A stretch of DNA of 64,000 nucleotides, taken from the NCBI GenBank assembly GCA_965198095.1, contig OZ240239.1:1116001-1180000 (forward strand). The letters are read 5' to 3'. The position numbers and the translations under genes are program-made. The notes under the pieces were generated by a model. That model ran no database searches and was not told the DNA's origin. It was given only the letters and a program-made list of their open reading frames with translations. Positions within the stretch are counted from its first letter, which is position 1; each line of letters opens with the position of its first letter. This document shows positions 52,784 to 60,459 of the stretch, piece by piece. This DNA is from CBDFJH01 sp965198095 (GTDB lineage Bacteria; Latescibacterota; UBA2968; GCA-2709665).

Positions 52784-53269
52784 CCTGAATCATTCATAAG
52801 AAAGGTTAGGAAAGTCACTTGTACTCTACTTTTCTTGACGCCCAAGAAAAGTAGACAAAAGAAGGGCGCCCCTCAAACGCCGGGGAGGCTCGGGCCGTGG
52901 CGACTCCCCCTCACAGGAAAATACTGGCGCCCGCGAATAGAACGAACTCCTCCCTCCGCCTGATGCCCACTGCGGGACCCGCCCCCACGCCGCGAATTTC
53001 CATTCGCCCCCACTACCGCCCCCGCACCTGGCCCCGTCCCACAGAGGGCCCGAGCCCCAGGGGAGGAGGAACACGGAAGCAGCTAGAGAGCCGAAACGCC
53101 ACGGCCGTGATGGCATCTGGCCCGAATACCTCATGAAATCTGAAAAACCTGCGAAAATACCGGGCTTTCCAGTCATTGCACCAAAACAAGGTTTCTTGGC
53201 TCAAATTGGATCACTGATTGTTCTACGTAAAATGATGGAAATTTTCAGCAAATTTATGAATGATTCAGG
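52784..53269 (+). mobile_element. Non-coding TIR element (MITE-like), intact copy
   Basis: It is 486 bp with perfect 16-bp terminal inverted repeats (CCTGAATCATTCATAA / TTATGAATGATTCAGG); one more base on each side (G/C) is also complementary. It contains the covarying hairpin in its TCTAC/GTAGA form (52825-52837, loop ACGCC, 52843-52855), the GC-rich tail and an AT-rich right end. No gene and no clear target duplication. It sits between the rrf2 stop codon and the cysK start. Confidence 0.8.
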
Positions 53270-53701
53270 CTAGATCCGGAAGACGAGGCTCTCGCGACGG
53301 ACGCGGTCCCTTCGGCAGAGATCCTCGAAAGTGATGGAAGACACGACCTTTTCGATCGCATCCTCGACTTCATTCCAAACTTCACGCAGCACGTCCCCCT
53401 CCTGGCCGGCGCGTTCGCCTTCCCTCCGGCCGGCAAGGTCGATGGGGCCCTCGAGCGCGACCAGAACCTCCCCGACCGACACCTCTCGAGGACGCTTCGC
53501 CATCGCGTAGCCCCCCTTGGGCCCGCGGACGCTGCGCACGATCCCCGCCTTCTTCAACAGATTCAGCAGCTGAACCAGATACGGCTCGGGAATGTTCTGG
53601 CGCGCGGCGATGTCGGCGCGCTGCACGTAGCCCTGGCCCTCGTGCAGCGCCAGATCCAGAACGGCCTTGATTCCGTAGGTCCCCTTTGCCGAGATATGCA
53701 T
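53270..53701 (-). CDS. Rrf2-family transcription regulator (CymR/IscR-like)
   Basis: The protein has 143 aa; ATG 53701 (MHISAKGTYGIKAVLDLA, the family start). Winged HTH with ADIAARQNIPEPYLVQLLNL then LKKAGIVRSVRGPKGGYAMA. The three conserved Fe-S cysteines of IscR are absent (only one Cys, near 129), which makes it CymR-like. CymR senses cysteine status through a complex with CysK, and here the gene lies between the sulfur-carrier gene and cysK. A role as repressor of this cluster is a reasonable inference. Confidence 0.88.
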   Translation of the reverse strand: MHISAKGTYGIKAVLDLALHEGQGYVQRADIAARQNIPEPYLVQLLNLLKKAGIVRSVRGPKGGYAMAKRPREVSVGEVLVALEGPIDLAGRREGERAGQEGDVLREVWNEVEDAIEKVVSSITFEDLCRRDRVRRESLVFRI

Positions 53702-53753
53702 TCGTCGGGCCTCCGGCGGCGGTCGCTTTCGGCAAACGCCGTGCGCCTGACGC

Positions 53754-54035
53754 CTATCGACGGCCTCCGGCGATGGCCGGAACGATCGTTACGCTGTCGC
53801 CGTCGTCGAGAGGCGTGTCCACGCCCTCCAGGAATCTGATGTCCTCGTCATTCACGTAGACGTTGACGAACCTTCTGATCTGTCCGGAGTCGTCGACCAG
53901 CTGGGCCTTGATACCGGGGTGTCGGGCCTCCAGATTGTCGATCAACTCCCCGGTCGTCGTCGCCGAGATCTCCACGTCCGCCCGGTCGCCGGTATACTTC
54001 CTCAGTGGCGTCGGAATACGCACGGTTACGCTCAT
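53754..54035 (-). CDS. cysO: CysO-like ubiquitin-fold sulfur carrier protein with GGRR tail
   Basis: The protein has 93 aa; ATG 54035 with an AAGGAGGAG ribosome site. MoaD/ThiS beta-grasp family: MSVTVRIPTPLRKYTGDRAD start, VNVYVNDEDIRF strand, and C-terminal VTIVPAIAGGRR. The active carrier should end in Gly90-Gly91, so the two final Arg must be removed before thiocarboxylation. A JAMM protease in the same cluster could do this and could also release cysteine from the carrier, as Mec does in mycobacteria. No activating E1-like (MoeB/ThiF) gene is in the window. Confidence 0.88.
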   Translation of the reverse strand: MSVTVRIPTPLRKYTGDRADVEISATTTGELIDNLEARHPGIKAQLVDDSGQIRRFVNVYVNDEDIRFLEGVDTPLDDGDSVTIVPAIAGGRR

Positions 54036-54131
54036 GCTGGACTCCTCCTTCGTTCCTGCTGCCTGTGATGCTCGCCTTGGATCGCCCCGGCGGCCTCTTC
54101 CCCGCCACCGAAAGGAGCGATCGCTTCCTCG

Positions 54132-55355
54132 TCACCAACGCATCCCGGGTCTCCTGCCGGAAAGGGTCCTGATGACCGAATCCAGAACGACCATCGGCGC
54201 CCTCCCACGCTGCGCGACGCGCGCCCGCAAACCGCCCGGAACGCCGAAATGGTCGTGTGCCTTCACGTCTCGCTCAACGCCTTCGATGCGAACCTTTCCC
54301 TCGCCGCGCACGACCGACACGATTCGAAACGCGTCAACGTCGAACGCATACCCGGCCGGGTTGATCCGGGTCAGGCTCAGCTCGAGCCCCCCGCTCCCCT
54401 CGCGGTTGGTCACCGTATGGGGGATGAGCGTCGAGCGCCAGGTGGACGGCATACCCGCCACCTTCTCGATCTCCCGCTCCAGGTAGACCATTTGACTGAA
54501 AGAAGGGCTCTCCCGGTCGACCTCCGTCGTGATCTCCTCCACCGGTCGCGGCTGAGGAATCACGTCCAGAAAGACGCCCCACCCGCTGTGCTTCAGCGAA
54601 CCGAAAATGAACGGGACGTGATGGATTTCATCAGAGGTGTTGACCCAACCGTGATCGGTGTTCGGCGGAATCGGCATGGCGTAGCCTTCATCGATGTTTG
54701 CCCGATATCTGCCGAGGACGGTCTGCCCTTGCGTCGGGTTGTAACCCAGGTGAATCTCCACGCCATGCCGGTGGCGATGCGTGGGTACGTTGCGCTCCTC
54801 CCCGTCCAGGTAGGCGAGGTTCCAGGAGTGATGATCGCCGTAGACCAGGGGAACGATCGTGATGCCGAGATTCGGCACGACAAAAGCGGCCTGCGTCGGG
54901 GCCTCGACGTCCCGGGTCAGGTGAATGCCATTGTTGGAGGTGATCTCCTGAACGATGTCGGCAAAGCGCAGGACCACGCGCTCGATCTCCCGGTCCCGGG
55001 ACGCGCGATAGTCGTTCTCCAGGGCCTCGATCACGCGCAGCACGCTGCGATGATACCGGTAAAGCGTGGACAGGACAACCCGAAAGTCTTCCGGCACGGG
55101 CTCCATGGCCTGGTCGGCCAGGTCCTGGAGCCCCTCGACCGCGCGACGCCGGTTCGCAGCCGTCAGCGGGTCCGCGCACCGTCTTGCCTGCAGCGCGACG
55201 CCGGTGGCGTGGAAGGTGCCGATCGTGTGCAGACGAAACGCGTAGCTGTAAAGCCGGGCCTGCATGATGTCGTCCGCCGTGATCCCTTCCGGGCTGCGAC
55301 TCTTCTCGTGGCTCTGATAGGCCTTGTCGATCAGCGCCTCATACGCTGGATGCAT
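54132..55355 (-). CDS. Bicupin protein of unknown function
   Basis: The protein has 407 aa from ATG 55355, which overlaps the end of the upstream SDR gene by 17 bp (translational coupling); the frame extends 33 codons further without similarity. The N-terminal half (~1-165) is mostly helical. A cupin follows (~180-285: PTHRHRHGVEIHLGYNP, then NTDHGWVNTSDEIHHV with several candidate metal-binding His) and a second, more degenerate cupin (~320-395: FRIVSVVRGEGKVRIEG, AHDHFGVPGG). The metal or substrate is unknown. Its place among cysteine genes hints at a thiol- or amino-acid-related role, such as a dioxygenase or lyase, but that is only context. Confidence 0.7.
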   Translation of the reverse strand: MHPAYEALIDKAYQSHEKSRSPEGITADDIMQARLYSYAFRLHTIGTFHATGVALQARRCADPLTAANRRRAVEGLQDLADQAMEPVPEDFRVVLSTLYRYHRSVLRVIEALENDYRASRDREIERVVLRFADIVQEITSNNGIHLTRDVEAPTQAAFVVPNLGITIVPLVYGDHHSWNLAYLDGEERNVPTHRHRHGVEIHLGYNPTQGQTVLGRYRANIDEGYAMPIPPNTDHGWVNTSDEIHHVPFIFGSLKHSGWGVFLDVIPQPRPVEEITTEVDRESPSFSQMVYLEREIEKVAGMPSTWRSTLIPHTVTNREGSGGLELSLTRINPAGYAFDVDAFRIVSVVRGEGKVRIEGVERDVKAHDHFGVPGGLRARVAQRGRAPMVVLDSVIRTLSGRRPGMRW

Positions 55356-56295
55356 ACGCAGGGTCACGCCGCAGCTCCTGGACAAAGTCATCCGCAAGTG
55401 CCTCGAGATCGTAGCGGGGCTTCCAGTCCCAGTCGCTACGTGCGGAGGCGTCATCGATCTCCGTGGGCCAGCTTTCGATCAGATCCACGACCTCCCGGAG
55501 GGGATCGAAGCCGATCCGGGCTTCCGGAAGACGACGGCGAATGACGTCTGAAATCCGTTGGGCGGAGGGGGCCATCGCGTGGATGTTATACACGCGGCGC
55601 GTCAGTCTGTCGCCAGGCGTCTCGAGCATTCCGGCGATCGCGCGTATGGCATCTTTAACGTAGATGATCGAAGGGCGGGTCTCGGGCCTGACCCTGAAGG
55701 TGAATCGGTTGAAATGCGCCGCTTCGACGAAGGCGCGGGACGCGTAGGCACTGGCCGCGCCCGGGTGCGCCAGCGCGGAAATCACGACGGGCAGGCGGAT
55801 GCAGCGAAAGTCCAGGCCGTGCCGCTCGTGGTAGTAGACGCCCAGGCGCTCTACGGCGGCTTTCGTCACGCCGTAAAGACCGCTCGGCCACTGCGGAAAG
55901 TCTTCCGGGAGCGGACTGGGCAGTTTTCCGCCGTAAGCGGCGAGGGAGCTGGGAAAAAATACCTGTTCGACGCCTTGATCGAGGGCCTGCTCGAACAGCG
56001 CGAACGTCCCGTCGAGGTTCACGCTCCAGGCGCGTCTTCGCTCCAGTTCAGACCGGCCGGACAACAGGGAAGAGAAGTGAAGGATCGACGCCGGACCGTG
56101 TTCGCGCAACGCCGCGCGGACCGCCTCCTCGGAGGTCACGTCACCTCGGCGATAGACGCACCCGTCGGCAACGGGAGCGGCGGGCGCCTGGGCGAGGTCG
56201 AACAAGACCACCCGGTGGCCCCGCGCCGCCAGGTAGAACGTCAACTGACAGGCAAGGTTGCCGGCCCCGCCGGTGATGAGATACGTACGGCCCAC
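55339..56295 (-). CDS. NAD-dependent epimerase/dehydratase, L-threonine dehydrogenase-like
   Basis: The protein has 318 aa from the GTG at 56295, which has CGAGG 8 nt upstream; a GTG at 56316 would add 7 residues. Extended SDR fold: YLITGGAGNLACQLTFYLA, PSSLAAYGG with the catalytic Ser/Tyr region, and YGVTKAAVERL (YxxxK). The C-terminal part (RPSIIYVKDAIRAIAGMLETP) closely recalls epimerase-type L-threonine 3-dehydrogenases (DTRLPMMYMPDAIRA pattern), but a sugar-nucleotide epimerase is possible. It is in the cysM-mec operon and coupled to the bicupin gene. Confidence 0.78.
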   Translation of the reverse strand: MGRTYLITGGAGNLACQLTFYLAARGHRVVLFDLAQAPAAPVADGCVYRRGDVTSEEAVRAALREHGPASILHFSSLLSGRSELERRRAWSVNLDGTFALFEQALDQGVEQVFFPSSLAAYGGKLPSPLPEDFPQWPSGLYGVTKAAVERLGVYYHERHGLDFRCIRLPVVISALAHPGAASAYASRAFVEAAHFNRFTFRVRPETRPSIIYVKDAIRAIAGMLETPGDRLTRRVYNIHAMAPSAQRISDVIRRRLPEARIGFDPLREVVDLIESWPTEIDDASARSDWDWKPRYDLEALADDFVQELRRDPAYASSV

Positions 56296-56334
56296 GCCGT
56301 TTTCCTCGAAAGACACAGTGCCGGAAGCGAGACC

Positions 56335-56793
56335 CTACAGCTCCAGCGCGGAAAAATCTTCCGCCCCGTCATCCCATCTGAAAGCCTTTTTTCCGCGGGG
56401 TTCTCCGTCCACGACGGAAACCACGAGATAGATCACGTCGGGGTAGGCAGGCCGTCCGAACGGGGTCGCCGCCATCCGGTCTTCCTCGGAAAAATAGGCA
56501 CCGCAGTCGATATGCGAATGGTAAAACGCCGCGACCCGCCCGCCTGACTCCTCGGCGCCGGTCACGATGCGATGCACCTGAAGGTCGTCCATCCGGTAGG
56601 CCTCCCTCGCGGTTCTGGGGTGCGCCTGAGGATCGACGGAATGGAGCCGGTCCTGAACGTTGTGGCAGCGATGGACCCGATGCGTCCCCCGGCCTTCCTC
56701 GGTGACGATCCCGCAGCACTCGGCAGGGTAATCCTCCCGGGCGTGATCCAGGATGTCGTCCCACGCTTCGGGCGCGAATTCGAGCTCAGGCAC
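56335..56793 (-). CDS. mec: JAMM/Mov34 metalloprotease (Mec-like)
   Basis: The protein has 152 aa; GTG 56793, with GGAGGAG ~10 nt upstream; overlaps the end of cysM by 8 bp. The complete JAMM zinc signature is present: Glu25, His92-x-His94 in YHSHIDCG, Ser102 and Asp105 in FSEEDR. In Mycobacterium, Mec cleaves cysteine from CysO-Cys; related enzymes in Pseudomonas (QbsD type) trim residues after the GG of carrier proteins. Given the GGRR tail of the carrier at 53754, this enzyme could have both roles. Confidence 0.9.
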   Translation of the reverse strand: MPELEFAPEAWDDILDHAREDYPAECCGIVTEEGRGTHRVHRCHNVQDRLHSVDPQAHPRTAREAYRMDDLQVHRIVTGAEESGGRVAAFYHSHIDCGAYFSEEDRMAATPFGRPAYPDVIYLVVSVVDGEPRGKKAFRWDDGAEDFSALEL

Positions 56794-57757
56794 GCCCCGG
56801 CCGCTCCTCCTCGAACCGCCAGAGCGGTGTGCTGAGGTACTTTTCCCCGCTGTCGGGAAACAGGGTCACGATCACGCCGGACCCGGCCCGCTCCGCGACC
56901 CGGAGCGCGGCGACGAGGGCCGCACCCGACGATTGTCCGGCCAGGATGCCCAGTTCCCGGGTCAGAACGTGGACCGCTTCATACGCATCTTCGGTCTCCA
57001 CGCGAATCTTTTCATCGAAGACCGACGGGTCGTAGATTCCGGGAACGATCGAAACGTCCATGTTCTTCAGGCCCTCTATACCGTGGAATTCAGGCGGCTC
57101 GACGGCGATAATCCGGATGTCGGGATCGAATTCCTTCAGTCGCCGGCCTGTCCCCATCACCGTCCCGCTCGTCCCCAGCGAGGCCACGAAATGTGTGATC
57201 CTTCCCTCCGTCTGGCTCCAGATCTCGGGCGCGGTATGCAGGTAATGCGACTTGGAATTGGAAGGGTTGTTGTACTGGTCCGGTTTGTAGTACAGGCCGG
57301 GATTTTCTTCGACGATTTCTCGACATTTCAAGATGGCTCCGTCCGATCCCTCCACCGGATCGCTCAGGACGAGGTCGGCGCCGTAGGAACGAATCACGTA
57401 CCGGCGTTCCACGCTGACGTTCTCGGGCATGACCAGCTTCACGCGGTAACCGAGCGCGGCGCCGATCATCGCGTAGGCAATCCCGGTGTTCCCCGACGTA
57501 GAGTCTATGAGGATCTTTTCCGGCGTCAAGTCGCCGGAGGCCTCGGCGTCCCGGATCATCTGAAGCGCCGGCCGATCCTTCACCGAACCGCCGGGATTGA
57601 ACATCTCCAGCTTGGCATAGAGCGCCACGTCCGGGAGGTGATCGACGCACTTTCGAATCCTGAGGAGGGGTGTATTGCCGATCTCTTCCAGGATGGAGGA
57701 CCGGACGGAAAACCGGTTTCGTGTTTCGGTTTCCGCTTCGGGGTTCAGCACGGCCAT
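56786..57757 (-). CDS. cysM: CysM-type cysteine synthase (O-phosphoserine sulfhydrylase-like)
   Basis: The protein has 323 aa from ATG 57757, the same length as M. tuberculosis CysM; the ATG at 57817 lies inside a palindromic operator and is unlikely. PLP fold-type II: Lys60 in NPGGSVKDRPALQM, STSGNTGIAYAM, SLGTSGTVMGTGRRL. The segment HGIEGLKNMDVSIVPGIYDP corresponds to the CysM-specific region of the carrier-dependent enzymes rather than to CysK (IGAGFIP). It would add sulfur from a CysO-type thiocarboxylate to O-phosphoserine. It heads a minus-strand operon: cysM, mec, SDR, bicupin, cysO, rrf2, cysK. Confidence 0.88.
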   Translation of the reverse strand: MAVLNPEAETETRNRFSVRSSILEEIGNTPLLRIRKCVDHLPDVALYAKLEMFNPGGSVKDRPALQMIRDAEASGDLTPEKILIDSTSGNTGIAYAMIGAALGYRVKLVMPENVSVERRYVIRSYGADLVLSDPVEGSDGAILKCREIVEENPGLYYKPDQYNNPSNSKSHYLHTAPEIWSQTEGRITHFVASLGTSGTVMGTGRRLKEFDPDIRIIAVEPPEFHGIEGLKNMDVSIVPGIYDPSVFDEKIRVETEDAYEAVHVLTRELGILAGQSSGAALVAALRVAERAGSGVIVTLFPDSGEKYLSTPLWRFEEERPGRA

Positions 57758-57797
57758 GGGCCAGATTCCGGTGTCAGACGGCGTGGGACCTACAAAA

Positions 57798-57817
57798 ATG
57801 GTCCCATATGGGACCAT
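57798..57817. promoter_or_regulatory. 20-bp perfect palindrome, probable operator of the cysM operon
   Basis: Half-site ATGGTCCCAT followed by its exact complement. It lies 41-60 bp upstream of the cysM ATG and about 17 bp downstream of the -10 element, where a bound repressor would block elongation or initiation. The Rrf2 protein encoded in the same operon is the first candidate to bind it. Confidence 0.65.
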
Positions 57818-57833
57818 GCCTCAACGCGCTACT

Positions 57834-57862
57834 ACGATACTGTTTATGACCAATCTTGTCAA
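57834..57862 (-). promoter_or_regulatory. Promoter of the cysM operon
   Basis: On the minus strand TTGACA (57862-57857), 17-bp spacer, TATCGT (57839-57834). Confidence 0.7.
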
Positions 57863-57906
57863 GAATCAACTACCACCCGCGCAGCGGGTGACCTGATGTT
57901 CCGGCC

Positions 57907-58027
57907 GCCTGCCTGGCCGGCAGACAGGCAGGCCGGGGCAGCAGGGAACGCCTTTTGCGTTCGTGGTTGAACGTGAGCGGTGGATCCCCGCGCACAGTGC
58001 GTGGTTTGACCCGGGGGGTCAAACCAC
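57907..58027. repeat. Inverted repeats downstream of cysH
   Basis: GCCTGCCTG...CAGGCAGGC (57907-57915/57925-57933), and a strong hairpin with 12-bp arms, GTGGTTTGACCC, loop GGG, GGGTCAAACCAC (58001-58027). The second could act as a terminator-like or mRNA-stabilising structure after cysH although it lacks a clear T-run. Confidence 0.55.
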
Positions 58028-58072
58028 CACCGCGAACAATCAAAACCGGGCCGGCGCCACCCCCAACGGTTT

Positions 58073-58840
58073 CTAAAGGGTCACGTTCGCGGAGGCAGCC
58101 GGCGCCTCCGGCGCCTCGATGCCAGCGAGAGCGGTATGAATCCCGCATTCATCCTTGGAGGTCCCGGCCCACCGCCCGGAACGTTCCCCGGCGCCCGCTT
58201 CGGCCTTCCGGGTGCAGGGCCGGCAACCGAGGCTTGGATACCCTTGATCCATAAGCGGATTGTAGGGAACCTCGTGGAGCAGGATGTAGTCCCACACATC
58301 CTTCCGCGTCCAGGCGGCCATCGGGTTGACCTTCAGTATGTATCGAGCGCTCCCGACCTGATAGGTCTCCAGAATGCGGGTCGAGCTCCGGTTCGACGAC
58401 TGGTCTCGCCGCAGCCCCGTGATCCACCCATCCAGATCCGCCAGTTTCCGCTGCATCGGCTCGACCTTTCGCATCGCGCAGCACTTTCCCGGGTTCCGGC
58501 CATAGAGCGCGGCACCGAATCTCTTTTCCTGTTCCTCCACGCTCAGCCTGGGATGAAGCGTCTCGATTTTCAGCCCGTAGCGCCGCTCGACGCGCGCCTT
58601 CAGTTCTAGCGTCTCCCGAAAAAGAAAGCCGGTATCGATCGTAAACACCGGAAGATCCGGCACCTCTTTCCGAACGATGTCGATGAGGACCATGCCGCTC
58701 GCCCCGAACGCAGTGCTCATTCCGACCCGGGGTCCCAGGGTCTCCCAGGCCCAGCGAACGATTTCGCCCGGCATCGCCCCCTCGAACTCGGCCGAGAGGC
58801 GCTTGACATCCAGACCTGCAAGCCGATTCACGTCACTCAA
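58073..58840 (-). CDS. cysH: Adenylyl-sulfate (APS) reductase, CysH family
   Basis: The protein has 255 aa; TTG 58840 overlaps the cysC stop (TTGA), with GGGGG just upstream; a GTG three codons in is an alternative. It reduces activated sulfate to sulfite using thioredoxin. The [4Fe-4S] cysteines that mark the APS-using type are all there: Cys120-Cys121 (GKCCAMRKVEP) and Cys206/Cys209 (LGCRPCTR), with the catalytic Cys232 in DECGIH. The phosphate-site motif STAFGASGMVLID and TIDTGFLFRET are typical. It therefore uses APS rather than PAPS. Confidence 0.94.
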   Translation of the reverse strand: MSDVNRLAGLDVKRLSAEFEGAMPGEIVRWAWETLGPRVGMSTAFGASGMVLIDIVRKEVPDLPVFTIDTGFLFRETLELKARVERRYGLKIETLHPRLSVEEQEKRFGAALYGRNPGKCCAMRKVEPMQRKLADLDGWITGLRRDQSSNRSSTRILETYQVGSARYILKVNPMAAWTRKDVWDYILLHEVPYNPLMDQGYPSLGCRPCTRKAEAGAGERSGRWAGTSKDECGIHTALAGIEAPEAPAASANVTL

Positions 58841-59409
58841 CCCCCTGCAGACGCCCTGGCGCGTTCCGACACGCCCGCTTCCGGACTCAGATAACCCAGA
58901 GCGACAAGCCGGTCGAGGATCCGCCGCGCGCTCTCTTCAACGGTTTCCTCGGCCGTCTTCAGAACGATCTCGGCGCAGTCGGGGACCTCATAGGGATCAT
59001 CGATGCCCGTGAACTGCTTGATCTCTCCGGCCCTCGCCCTGGCATACAGCCCCTTCTTGTCTCTCTTTTCACACGCTTCCAAGGGGCAGTCGAGGAAGAC
59101 CTCCACAAACGCCCCGATCTCCTCTCGGCACCAGGCTCGCGTCTCCCGGTACGGACTGATCGCGGCCGTGATGACGATGACGCCGTTGCGCGTCAGAAGC
59201 TTGGAAACCCAGCCGATGCGTTTGATGTTGGTATCCCGGTCCGCCTTTGAAAAACCGAGCCCCTTCGAGAGGTTGGTTCTCACGTCATCGCCGTCCAGGA
59301 CCTCGACGCTGCGGCCCATCTGGCGCAGTCTGGGCGCGATCGTTTCTGCCAGCGTCGACTTCCCCGACCCTGAAAGGCCCGTAAGCCATATGGTAACGCC
59401 ATCTCCCAC
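58837..59409 (-). CDS. cysC: Adenylylsulfate (APS) kinase
   Basis: The protein has 190 aa; GTG 59409. P-loop GLSGSGKST, VLDGDDVRTNLSKGLGFS, and the KGLYARARAGEIKQFTGIDD then PYE region are diagnostic. It makes PAPS from APS. Because the neighbouring reductase is of the APS-using type, PAPS may be needed for sulfation or as a regulated side branch. Overlap with cysH indicates one transcript. No sulfate adenylyltransferase gene is in the window. Confidence 0.94.
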   Translation of the reverse strand: MGDGVTIWLTGLSGSGKSTLAETIAPRLRQMGRSVEVLDGDDVRTNLSKGLGFSKADRDTNIKRIGWVSKLLTRNGVIVITAAISPYRETRAWCREEIGAFVEVFLDCPLEACEKRDKKGLYARARAGEIKQFTGIDDPYEVPDCAEIVLKTAEETVEESARRILDRLVALGYLSPEAGVSERARASAGG

Positions 59410-59456
59410 GAGACCCGCCTTGTCAGAACATTGGATTGTTGATTAAGTTGACCAAT

Positions 59457-59485
59457 AAGATAAACAAAATCCGGGACCTTGTCAA
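59457..59485 (-). promoter_or_regulatory. Promoter of cysC-cysH
   Basis: On the minus strand TTGACA (59485-59480), 17-bp spacer, TATCTT (59462-59457), 48 bp before the cysC GTG. The leader contains ATTGG ... CCAAT inverted repeats that could bind a regulator. Confidence 0.72.
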
Positions 59486-59677
59486 GTCCGCCTTTGCGGC
59501 AAGATCAGAATAAGACTGCTGTTTTACAACAGGTTATAGACTGATTCGAGCGTAAAGAAACGGGATTACCGGCTTGACTTCAACGTGGTTTGTTGTCATA
59601 TTAGAAACAGGCAGGGTTGACGGATCCATTTCGACAATGACTTTTCGGCCGCTACACGAACTCGCAGGCAAAACAAA

Positions 59678-59713
59678 GGCCCGATGCTTCCGCAATCAGG
59701 GCCGTTATTTTTT
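59678..59713 (+). terminator. Terminator-like hairpin
   Basis: GGCCCGAT ... ATC-A-GGGCC with one bulge, followed by GTTATTTTTTC. No plus-strand gene ends here, so it may be the remnant of a deleted transcription unit. Confidence 0.45.
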
Positions 59714-59730
59714 CGTCAAACGCTGGAAAA

Positions 59731-60278
59731 CCTGAATCATTCATAAATTTGCTGAAAATGCCATCATTTTATGTAGAACAATCAGTGATCCAATTTGAGT
59801 TGAAAAACCTTGTTTGGGTGCAATAGCTGGAAAGCCCAGTATGTACGCATATTGTTCAGATTTCACGAGTGATTCGGGCTGGATGTCATCGCGGCCGTGG
59901 CGTTTCGGCTCTCTGGCTGCTTCGGCGTTTCTCCTGCCCGGGGGTTGGGGCCCTCTGTGGGACGGGGTCAGGTGCGGGGGCGGATGTGGGGGCGAATGGA
60001 AATTCGCGGCGTGGGGGCGGGTCCCGCAGTTGGCATCGGGCGGGGTGAGGCGTTTATTCTTTTCGCGGCGCCGGTCGTTTCCAGCGAGGCTGAGTCGCCA
60101 CGGCCCGAGCCTCCCCGGCGTTTGAGGGGCCTGCCTGCAGCGCGGTGCGCCTGTCTGCGTGCGGTGACGCACAGGCAGGCCGCGCAGGCAGGCGCCCTTC
60201 TTTTGTCACCTTTTCTTGGGCGGACAAGAAAAGGTGAGTATGAGTGACTTTCCTAACCTTTTTTATGAATTATTCAGG
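59731..60278 (-). mobile_element. Non-coding TIR element (MITE-like), inverted copy with 6-bp duplication
   Basis: It is 548 bp. Ends are CCTGAATCATTCATAAA and TTTATGAATTATTCAGG. GGAAAA flanks both sides (59725-59730, 60279-60284). Orientation is opposite to the copies at 26931 and 52784. The hairpin arms are 60206-60218 and 60225-60237 (TCACC/GGTGA form, loop GGCGGA). It is longer than other copies by an insertion with nested GCCTGC palindromes (~60130-60190). It lies 18 bp from the 3' end of tRNA-Lys. Confidence 0.82.
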
Positions 60279-60296
60279 GGAAAACATGCGTGGGAA

Positions 60297-60368
60297 TGAG
60301 CCCGGAAGGAATTGAACCTTCGACCAACGGCTTAAAAGGCCGCTGCTCTACCCCTGAGCTACGGGCTC
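60297..60368 (-). tRNA. tRNA-Lys (anticodon UUU)
   Basis: 72 nt. The 7-bp acceptor stem GAGCCCG/CGGGCTC, D-arm with GTAGCTCAGGGGTAGAGC, anticodon loop CTTTTAA (anticodon TTT), T-arm GAAGG-TTCAATT-CCTTC and discriminator A all fit. CCA is not encoded. Confidence 0.95.
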
Positions 60369-60413
60369 ATCTCTGCGGCTGATCGGGAATCGGCAAGACT
60401 CGATCGAGACTGA

Positions 60414-60442
60414 AATTTAGAAGCTCGGCCTTTCCCTGTCAA
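60414..60442 (-). promoter_or_regulatory. Promoter of tRNA-Lys
   Basis: On the minus strand TTGACA (60442-60437), 17-bp spacer, TAAATT (60419-60414), 46 bp before the tRNA 5' end. Confidence 0.72.
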
Positions 60443-60459
60443 GCAAAAGGGCGCTCCTG

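Noticed and set aside
54249..55544. 431-codon plus-strand ORF opposite the bicupin
   Set aside because: Shadow of the minus-strand gene, which alone shows cupin motifs and operon spacing.
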